Source of the DNA: an uncultured Hyphomonadaceae bacterium
Lineage (GTDB): Bacteria > Pseudomonadota > Alphaproteobacteria > Caulobacterales > Hyphomonadaceae
Direction of reading: 5' to 3'
Assembly (NCBI GenBank): GCA_938084575.1
Contig: CALKFG010000014.1
Coordinates: forward strand, 1 to 60,644
DNA length: 60,644 nt
Of this stretch, positions 53,449 through 60,644 are shown piece after piece. Position 1 is the stretch's first letter, and the number at the start of each line of letters is the position of its first letter. The notes beneath the pieces were generated by a model that saw nothing but the letters and a program-made list of their open reading frames with translations, did no database searches and was not told where the DNA came from. Made by a program: the position numbers and the translations under genes.

Positions 53449-55323
53449 TCAACCGCTGTTGAAATGATTATAAATGCGCTGCGCCATGGCATCGGAGACC
53501 CCGTCAATGCCGCGGAGATCCGCCAGCTTGGCCCGCGCCACGCCTTTGGCTGATCCGAAATATTGCAACAGGGCTTTCTTTCTTGCCGGCCCGATGCCGG
53601 CAATGTCATCGAGCGGGTTTTTCCGCAGGTCCGCGGCGCGCTTGGCCCGGTGCGCCCCGATCGCCCAGCGGTGCGCTTCGTCACGCAGGCGCTGCAAATA
53701 GTACAGGACCGGCGAGGAGTCGGGCAGGCGGAACGGCGCCTTGCCCGGCTGGAAGAACTGCTCTCGCCCGGCATTGCGCTCAACCCCCTTGGCGATCGAG
53801 ACCAGATTGACCTCCGCAGGGGACAGGCCGAGCTCGGCCAGAGTCTCGGTCACGGCGCTGAGCTGTCCAAGCCCGCCATCAATCAGGACGAGGTCGGGCC
53901 AGGCTTCCGCTCCGCCGCTCTCGCGCGCTTTCAGGGCCCGCCTGAAGCGGCGACGCATCACCTCGCGCATCATGCCATAATCATCGCCCGGCGCGATGCC
54001 GGCATCCTTGATGCTGAATTTGCGGTACTGGCCCTTCTCGAACCCGTCCGGCCCGGCCACGACCATGCCGCCCACCATATTGGTCCCCTGAATGTGGGAA
54101 TTGTCGTAAACTTCGATCCGCTCCGGCCGGCTGTCGAGATCGAACGTTTTCTGGACATCAGCCAGCAAACGGGCCTGGCTCGCACTCTCGGCCAGCTTGC
54201 GTGACAGGGCCTCCGCAGCATTGCGACTGGCCTGGTCGACCAGGCTGCGCTTGTCCCCCCGGCGCGGCGCCCGGATCGTGACCTTTCGGTCCGACTTGAG
54301 CGACAGGGCATCAGCGATCAGGCCATCCTGGCCGGGCAGGTGGTTGGTCAGGATCAGCCGCGGCGGCGGCCGCTTATCATAGAACTGGACGAGAAAAGCA
54401 GCGAGGATTTCAGCCTCGGTCTGATCCTTTTCATGCCGGGGAAAGTGAATGGTGGCCCCCCAGTTCTGACCCGCCCGGATGAAAAAGACCTGCACCGCCG
54501 ACAGCCCGCCCTGAACCGATATAGCGAAGATATCGGCCTCTTCCAGCCCGTCGGGATTGATGTCCTGCTGGGCCCGGACAACCGCAAGGGCCCGGAGACG
54601 GTCGCGCAGGGTCGCTGCCCGTTCAAATTCCATCGCCTCAGCCGCCATGTCCATGTCGCGGGCCAGCCGGGCCTGGAGATCGCCGGCCTTGCCGCGCAGG
54701 AAATCTGCGGCCTGGTCAGCCAGCGCCGCATAGGCCTCGGCATCGATCAGGCCGACGCAGGGTGCCGCACAGCGCTTGATCTGGTGGAGCATGCAGGGCC
54801 GCTGGCGCTGACTGTAGACACTGTCCTCACAGGTCCGCAGCAAAAACGCCTTTTGCAGCGTGTCCAGCGTCCGGCTGACCGCATTGGCACTGGCAAACGG
54901 ACCGAAATAGTCCCCCCGGTCCTGTTTCGAGCCGCGATATTTGAGTATTTGCGGTGCCGGATGATCCCGCCGGATCAGAATATAGGGAAAGGATTTGTCG
55001 TCGCGCAGCAGGATATTAAACCGCGGCTTGAGCGACTTGATCAGGCTGGCCTCCAGCAGCAGGGCTTCGGTTTCGGTCTCAGTGACAACGAATTCCATCC
55101 GCGCGGTCAGGGCGATCATTGCCGCGATGCGCTGGGTGTGACCGCCAAGCCGGGCATAGTTGGCGACCCGCACTTTCAGGCTCTTGGCCTTCCCGACATA
55201 GAGGACAGACTCATCACCACCATACATGCGGTAAACCCCGGGCCGGGCCGGCAGCCGGCTGAGATTGTCCTTGATGACATCAATGCCGCGAGGCGGCCTG
55301 GGCAGGTCGGACGGAGGGCTCAT
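53449..55323 (-). CDS. uvrC: UvrABC excinuclease subunit C
   Basis: The 624-residue protein has the GIY-YIG 3'-incision domain at about 22-100 (PGVYRMYGGDESVLYVGKAK), a UvrB-binding UVR motif near 205-240, the RNase H-like 5'-incision domain (RIEVYDNSHIQGTNMVGGMV) and C-terminal helix-hairpin-helix repeats (IAGIGPARKKALLQYFGSAK). It cuts both sides of damage in nucleotide excision repair. It stands alone here. Confidence 0.95.
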   Translation of the reverse strand: MSPPSDLPRPPRGIDVIKDNLSRLPARPGVYRMYGGDESVLYVGKAKSLKVRVANYARLGGHTQRIAAMIALTARMEFVVTETETEALLLEASLIKSLKPRFNILLRDDKSFPYILIRRDHPAPQILKYRGSKQDRGDYFGPFASANAVSRTLDTLQKAFLLRTCEDSVYSQRQRPCMLHQIKRCAAPCVGLIDAEAYAALADQAADFLRGKAGDLQARLARDMDMAAEAMEFERAATLRDRLRALAVVRAQQDINPDGLEEADIFAISVQGGLSAVQVFFIRAGQNWGATIHFPRHEKDQTEAEILAAFLVQFYDKRPPPRLILTNHLPGQDGLIADALSLKSDRKVTIRAPRRGDKRSLVDQASRNAAEALSRKLAESASQARLLADVQKTFDLDSRPERIEVYDNSHIQGTNMVGGMVVAGPDGFEKGQYRKFSIKDAGIAPGDDYGMMREVMRRRFRRALKARESGGAEAWPDLVLIDGGLGQLSAVTETLAELGLSPAEVNLVSIAKGVERNAGREQFFQPGKAPFRLPDSSPVLYYLQRLRDEAHRWAIGAHRAKRAADLRKNPLDDIAGIGPARKKALLQYFGSAKGVARAKLADLRGIDGVSDAMAQRIYNHFNSG

Positions 55324-55355
55324 CCGGTCAGTCTAAAGGACCGGACCCCCGGCGC

Positions 55356-55670
55356 CTAGCGGCCAAACAGATATGACAGGGACCCGGCGCTGTGATCGAG
55401 GCTCCAGCCGAGCCCGAATGCAACGGTGACAACCACGAACAAGGCGCCGGAAAATTGCCGGGACCCACTGCCCGGATCCCGATCATGCCGGGCGGCATTG
55501 ACCATCAGCGCGATCAGGAAAACGATAAAGCCGCATACGCCAAGCGTGCGTTCTGCCACGGTCAGGTCACTGAACCAGACGGAGGTCTCGCGGAGCATCA
55601 CCTCAGCCTCCAGCCGCAGCGCAGCCGCCAAACCCCCGAATGTGTCATCGTCACCGGATGAGAACAACAT
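55356..55670 (-). CDS. Hypothetical membrane protein
   Basis: Not recognised. The 104-residue protein has a soluble acidic N-terminus (LFSSGDDDTFGG) and two membrane helices, LGVCGFIVFLIALMVNA and LFVVVTVAFGLGWSLD, joined by a polar loop. The ATG at 55670 has AGGACTCAGG upstream; an ATG further up at 55712 is weaker. It is upstream of uvrC in the same direction with a 32-base gap, possibly in the same transcript. Confidence 0.6.
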   Translation of the reverse strand: MLFSSGDDDTFGGLAAALRLEAEVMLRETSVWFSDLTVAERTLGVCGFIVFLIALMVNAARHDRDPGSGSRQFSGALFVVVTVAFGLGWSLDHSAGSLSYLFGR

Positions 55671-55781
55671 GGCCTGAGTCCTGTTATCTTTGATGCGCCC
55701 GCACCCTGCCATAAGATGGTGAGGGCCGGCTTAAAATCTGTGTCAAAATTGCGTTGATTATTGCCCGCGGCAGTTGCCTGA

Positions 55782-57041
<1,260 letters not shown>

Positions 57042-57069
57042 GCCACCTGCGCCTGTAAACCGCCTGTTT

Positions 57070-57543
57070 TCAGGCGCCCGCAGGCAAATCCAGGCGCATG
57101 AACAGGCTGACGCCGACATCGGGATAATCGGCGAAGGGTCCGGTTTCAGAAAAGCCCGCCCGGCGGTATACATGCCGGGCCGCGGCATAAGACTCCGTGC
57201 GTCCGGTTTCCAGAAAGACCGTCCCATATCCGCCCGCGCGGGCTGCGCCAAGCACCGTATCGACCAGATGACGCCCGATCCCGCGCCCCTGGAACGGCGT
57301 CAGCACCCGCATCGATTTCAACTCGCACGCCACGTCACTCAGCCGCTTCAGGGCGATGAAGCCGGCCAGCTGCCCGTCCTGCCAGGCGGCCCAGAATTCC
57401 ATACCCGGCGCTGCCAGATTTTCCGCCGGCAGCGCAAAATTGAGATCCGTCCCAAATTCCTCATCGGCGGCCGCAACATGCCGGGCCAGCGGATCTTTGA
57501 AGACGGCGTCTCGGGGATCAGCTTTGTGTATGTCGAGCGTCAT
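57070..57543 (-). CDS. GNAT-family N-acetyltransferase
   Basis: The 157-residue protein has the acetyl-CoA loop FQGRGIGRHLVDTVLGAARAGGYGTVFLETG near 85-115 (core GRGIGRHL), the strand ELKSMRVL before it and YRRAGFSETGPFADY near 130-144. It acetylates an amine of unknown identity. It is three bases downstream of mutL, so probably cotranscribed. A small hairpin (57061-57076) overlaps its end. Confidence 0.85.
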   Translation of the reverse strand: MTLDIHKADPRDAVFKDPLARHVAAADEEFGTDLNFALPAENLAAPGMEFWAAWQDGQLAGFIALKRLSDVACELKSMRVLTPFQGRGIGRHLVDTVLGAARAGGYGTVFLETGRTESYAAARHVYRRAGFSETGPFADYPDVGVSLFMRLDLPAGA

Positions 57544-57545
57544 GG

Positions 57546-59405
57546 TCAGCGGCGGCCAAACAGGCGCTCTATGTCCGCCAGTTTAAGTTCGACATAAGTC
57601 GGGCGACCATGATTGCACTGTCCGGAATAGGGCGTCGCCTCCATCTGTCGCAACAGCGCATTCATCTCTTCGCCGCTCAGGCGCCGGCCGGCCCTGACCG
57701 ATGAACGACAGGCCATATTGCCCATGACCTCCTCGAACCTCTCACGCAGGGCCAGGCCCTCCTCATACTCGGCAAGATCGTCACACAAATCCTGCAGCAG
57801 GCCCGGCACATCCATTTCGCCAAACAGGGCCGGCGTCGCCCGGACACAGATGGCACCCTCCCCAAACGGCTCAATCTCGAGGCCCAGCTCCAGCAATTCG
57901 GCGCTGCGTGCCAGAAGCCGGGCTGCATCGTCACCGCCAAGCTCGACAATGTCAGGGATCAGCAGCGCCTGCCGACGCACACCGCTGGCGCGCATCTCGG
58001 CTTTCATTTTTTCGTAGACCAGGCGTTCATGCGCCGCATGCTGATCGACGATAACAATGCCATCCGGGGTCTGGGCGACAATATAGGTTTCATGCAGCTG
58101 GGCCCGGGCCACGCCGAGAGGGAAGACCGGCAGGGGTGCCGGGCTGTCCTGCGGCTCAATCCTCGCCGTCGGTGCTGCATCAGCCGGGCGCCAGTCGGTC
58201 GCGGGCGGTGCGGACAGGCCCCGTGGCGGTGATGCGGACAGGCCCGGCGCCGCACGGTCGGCCCACAAGGTCGAGGCCTGGAAAATCGACGCGGTGACCG
58301 GCTCGGCAGAAGCCTTGCCCAAAGCCTGTCCGGCGACGGTCGTGCTGGCTCGGTGGCCGGCCGCGGCGAGGGCGTGGCGCAGCGCCCCGATCAGCAGGCC
58401 GCGGACATTGGCCGGGTCCCGGAACCGCACCTCGGTCTTGGCCGGGTGCACATTCACATCGACATATTCCGGATCCAGATCCACGAACAGGGCGGCCAGC
58501 GGGTGGCGGTCCCGGGCGAGGAAATCCTGATAGGCCGCGCGCAGGACACCGGTCAGCATCCGGTCCTTGACCGGACGACCATTGACGAACAGGAACTGCA
58601 TCTGACCATTGCCGCGATTAAGCGTCGGCAGCCCGGCAAATCCCGTCAGCCTGACGCCCTCACGTTCTGCATCAATCGCCACGGCATTGTCGCGGAAATC
58701 ACGGCCCATAATGGCGCCAAGCCGCTCCAGACGATGGTCCGGGTCTGCCCCCAGGGGGACGGTCCGCAGCAGGCTGCGTCCATTGCTGTCAAGCTGAAAG
58801 CCAACATCGGCGCGGGACATGGCGAGGCGCTTGACGACATCGCTGACCGCCTGGGTCTCGGCCCGTTCCGACTTCATGAATTTCAACCGCGCCGGCGTGG
58901 CGTAAAACAGGTCACGGACTTCAATGCGGGTCCCGGTCAGACCCCGCCCGGTAAACGCCACCGGTCGCGGGCCGTCCATCTGGCCGGCATGAACAGCCAC
59001 TTCGCCGGCCGGCCCGTCGGCGGCCCGTGACGCCAGTGTCAGCCGGCTGACACTGGCAATCGAGGGCAGCGCTTCGCCCCGGAATCCCATGGTATGAATG
59101 TTCAGCAGGTCGACCTGCCCATCCGGTCCCGGCTGCAGCTTTGACGTGGCATGACGTTGCAGGGCAAGGGGCATGTCCTGAGGGCTCAGACCACAGCCAT
59201 CATCCTCAACCAGGATGCAGGCCAGCCCGCCGTGTTCAATACTGATGCGAACATGCTCTGCACCCGCATCCAGTGCGTTTTCCACCAGCTCCTTGACCAC
59301 GGCGGCGGGCCGCTCAATGACCTCGCCGGCGGCGATCCGGTTTACGGTCTCGGGAGGCAGTTGCCGGATCTGTGGCCGGGTAGGGGGACGCGCACCGTCG
59401 GGCAT
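57546..59405 (-). CDS. mutL: DNA mismatch repair protein MutL, endonuclease type
   Basis: The 619-residue protein has the GHKL ATPase with [20 protein letters not shown] followed by [21 protein letters not shown] and the [12 protein letters not shown] block. The C-terminal domain has the metal-binding endonuclease motif [12 protein letters not shown] (DQHA-x2-E-x4-E), so it can nick DNA, which fits an organism without MutH. It links MutS to downstream repair. The GNAT gene follows closely. Confidence 0.94.
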   Translation of the reverse strand: MPDGARPPTRPQIRQLPPETVNRIAAGEVIERPAAVVKELVENALDAGAEHVRISIEHGGLACILVEDDGCGLSPQDMPLALQRHATSKLQPGPDGQVDLLNIHTMGFRGEALPSIASVSRLTLASRAADGPAGEVAVHAGQMDGPRPVAFTGRGLTGTRIEVRDLFYATPARLKFMKSERAETQAVSDVVKRLAMSRADVGFQLDSNGRSLLRTVPLGADPDHRLERLGAIMGRDFRDNAVAIDAEREGVRLTGFAGLPTLNRGNGQMQFLFVNGRPVKDRMLTGVLRAAYQDFLARDRHPLAALFVDLDPEYVDVNVHPAKTEVRFRDPANVRGLLIGALRHALAAAGHRASTTVAGQALGKASAEPVTASIFQASTLWADRAAPGLSASPPRGLSAPPATDWRPADAAPTARIEPQDSPAPLPVFPLGVARAQLHETYIVAQTPDGIVIVDQHAAHERLVYEKMKAEMRASGVRRQALLIPDIVELGGDDAARLLARSAELLELGLEIEPFGEGAICVRATPALFGEMDVPGLLQDLCDDLAEYEEGLALRERFEEVMGNMACRSSVRAGRRLSGEEMNALLRQMEATPYSGQCNHGRPTYVELKLADIERLFGRR

Positions 59406-59509
59406 GGTGACAATCTAGACCGGCAATCTGATTCGGGGTAGGCCCATGGTCAATTTGCGGCTTGCCAGACTGTCCCCAGTCTCCGGCACCCTAATGGTCA
59501 GGAGACCCC

Positions 59510-60460
59510 ATGGCGTCAAAATCCCTTCTGGACCCGGAATTGCTGCCCCTGCTGCAGGCATGGCCGACGGTAACGCTGACCGCCGAGACACTGCCCCGGG
59601 TCCGCAAGGTGCGGTCGGAACTTGCGGCCGGTGACGCCCCGCTTCCCGATACGGTGACCCTCGAGACCCGGCACATTCCAGGCCCGACCGGCGCGCCAGA
59701 CGTCGCCATAAAGCTGATCCGCCCGGCCAGCCCCCGTCCGGGGGCGCCGGCCATCGTGCATTTTCATGGCGGCGGCTATGTCCTCGACAGCTCGGATCCG
59801 ACCCACGCCCAGAGCGTGGCCTGGGCAACGCGTTTCGGGGCGACGGTGGCGTCGGTCGACTATCGGCTGGCCCCGGAAACCCGGGCGCCGGGCGCCGTCG
59901 AGGATGGCTATGCGACACTGGCCTGGCTGAATGCGATGGCCGGCGAGCTGGGGCTCGACCCGGCCCGCATCGCGGTTGCAGGGGAAAGCGCCGGGGGCGG
60001 TCTGGCCGCGTGCCTTGCCCTGCTTGTCCGCGACCGCGGCACGTTCCACCTGTGCCACCAGCAGCTGATTTTTCCCATGCTGGATGATCGCACGGCCAGT
60101 CGCACTGACCTGTCGCCCGTCTATGGCGAATACATCTGGACCCCGGCCTCGAACCATTTCGGCTGGAGCGCCCTGCTCGGTCATGAGCCCGGCCTGGACG
60201 GGGTGTCCGCCTATGCCGCGGCCGCCCGGGCACAGGACCTGACCGGCCTGCCCCCGGCCTTCATCGCGACCGGGGCGCTGGACCTGTTTACCGAGGAAAA
60301 CCTGGACTATGCCCGCCGGCTGATGGCGGCCGGCGTGGCGACAGAGCTGCATGTCTATCCCGGCGCACCGCATGCCTTCATGGCTCTGGCACAGGCCGAT
60401 GTCAGCAAACGCTACGCCCGCGATGCCCTGTCGGCCATGGCGCGCGGCCTTGGCGCCTGA
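59510..60460 (+). CDS. HSL-family (GDXG) alpha/beta hydrolase esterase
   Basis: The 316-residue protein has the oxyanion motif HFHGGGYVLDSSD near 83-95, the GESAGGGLAA nucleophile elbow (Ser about 160) and the C-terminal acid-histidine pair (ALDLFTEENLDYARRL and GAPHAFMAL). It is a hormone-sensitive-lipase-like esterase of the cytosol, most likely on short acyl esters. Monocistronic and divergent from mutL. Confidence 0.87.
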   Translation: MASKSLLDPELLPLLQAWPTVTLTAETLPRVRKVRSELAAGDAPLPDTVTLETRHIPGPTGAPDVAIKLIRPASPRPGAPAIVHFHGGGYVLDSSDPTHAQSVAWATRFGATVASVDYRLAPETRAPGAVEDGYATLAWLNAMAGELGLDPARIAVAGESAGGGLAACLALLVRDRGTFHLCHQQLIFPMLDDRTASRTDLSPVYGEYIWTPASNHFGWSALLGHEPGLDGVSAYAAAARAQDLTGLPPAFIATGALDLFTEENLDYARRLMAAGVATELHVYPGAPHAFMALAQADVSKRYARDALSAMARGLGA

Positions 60461-60476
60461 GCGCACCGGCGCCTGC

Positions 60477-60530
60477 GTCAGGTCAGGTCAGGTCAGGTCA
60501 GGTCAGGTCAGGTCAGGTCAGGTCAGGTCA
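60477..60530. repeat. Pentanucleotide tandem repeat (GGTCA)
   Basis: Ten perfect GGTCA units (60481-60530) plus a partial unit before them. On the minus strand the first unit supplies the TGA stop of the SDR gene, so the rest is 3' untranslated for that gene and lies in the 17-base zone after the esterase stop on the plus strand. The unit is fully repeated, so slippage is likely, but no coding frame depends on its length. Confidence 0.95.
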
Positions 60531-60644
60531 GAAATCGACCTTATTGGACAGGGCCCCGTCAATGATCAGATTGCTGCCAGTGGTGTAAGACGACGCCGGG
60601 CTGGCAAGAAACACCGTCGCCCTGGCGATCTCGTCCGGTGTCGC
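60528..60644 (-). CDS. SDR-family oxidoreductase, C-terminal part (cut by window)
   Basis: The last 38 codons are in the window: TPDEIARATVFLASPASSYT, then TGSNLIIDGA, the usual C-terminal block of classical SDRs. The stop TGA is formed by the first unit of the pentanucleotide repeat. The cofactor site and catalytic Tyr-Lys are outside the window. Confidence 0.85.
   Translation of the reverse strand, partial: ATPDEIARATVFLASPASSYTTGSNLIIDGALSNKVDF

Noticed and set aside
57061-57076. Terminator between the aminotransferase and the GNAT gene
   Set aside because: The 6-bp hairpin overlaps the GNAT coding end and lacks a T tract.
60477-60644. Phase variation of the SDR protein by the GGTCA repeat
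   Set aside because: The stop codon is within the first repeat unit on the coding strand, so changing the copy number does not change the protein.

Overview
The window reads as a chromosomal segment of an alphaproteobacterium. It is GC-rich, and the clearest taxonomic signs are an alphaproteobacterial RpoH, the 41-residue L36 protein, etfB-etfA, the CnoX/LON-like/Trm112/DUF971 set and a short GltX paralogue. The many lipoproteins and exported hydrolases would suit a marine Hyphomonadaceae/Maricaulales-type organism, but that placement is a guess from gene content and style.

Layout. Positions 1-861 are foreign-looking: a broken NucS-like nuclease gene, an IS3-family transposase remnant, an unexplained segment, a long inverted repeat and the 3' part of a tRNA-Val(GAC). 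I read this as the distal end of an element that integrated into a tRNA gene and lies mostly left of the window. From 1018 on the sequence is ordinary chromosome: a TPR protein coupled to a lipoprotein hydrolase, a SpoU methyltransferase, rpoH, metY, an acyl-CoA ligase, a protein-quality operon (DUF971, Trm112, LON-like, CnoX), msrA, yebC, a TIGR00282 phosphoesterase, an orphan lipoprotein, a YgjP peptidase, a CPA1/RCK antiporter, motA, an MFS carrier, a lytic transglycosylase, rpmJ, a HAD phosphatase, a TetR regulator, threonine aldolase, an SDR, a 27-residue membrane protein, a NUDIX protein, an amidohydrolase lipoprotein, pgsA and pckA.

Positions 29.8-38.6 kb hold an alpha/beta hydrolase, hslO, gltX, a LOG protein, an Atm1-like ABC exporter followed by a phosphatidylserine-decarboxylase-like protein without its catalytic serine, and etfBA with a bidirectional terminator. 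Positions 38.6-41.6 kb hold a triad of ATP-grasp ligase, inactive transglutaminase/multi-TM protein and retropepsin-like protease, divergent from hisF-hisE. Positions 42.9-47.7 kb hold a hydrolase, a VOC protein, a penicillin-acylase-family enzyme and a DUF6065 protein. Positions 48.3-52.6 kb carry a probable zinc uptake locus like the Zrg system of Vibrio: a ZIP transporter divergent from a DUF2796 lipoprotein, ABC ATPase, FtsX-like permease and DUF3299 lipoprotein, with a Zur-box-like sequence between. The right end holds a HIG1-type protein, the PduO-type adenosyltransferase, uvrC, an aminotransferase, a GNAT, endonuclease-type mutL, an HSL-family esterase and a pentanucleotide repeat that touches the stop codon of a truncated SDR gene.

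I see no CRISPR array, rRNA operon or complete prophage. The most interesting items are the tRNA-bounded island end, the decarboxylase-like pseudoenzyme, the retropepsin/ATP-grasp triad, the Zrg-like zinc locus and the small membrane protein. All function calls rest on reading motifs by eye, without database searches.
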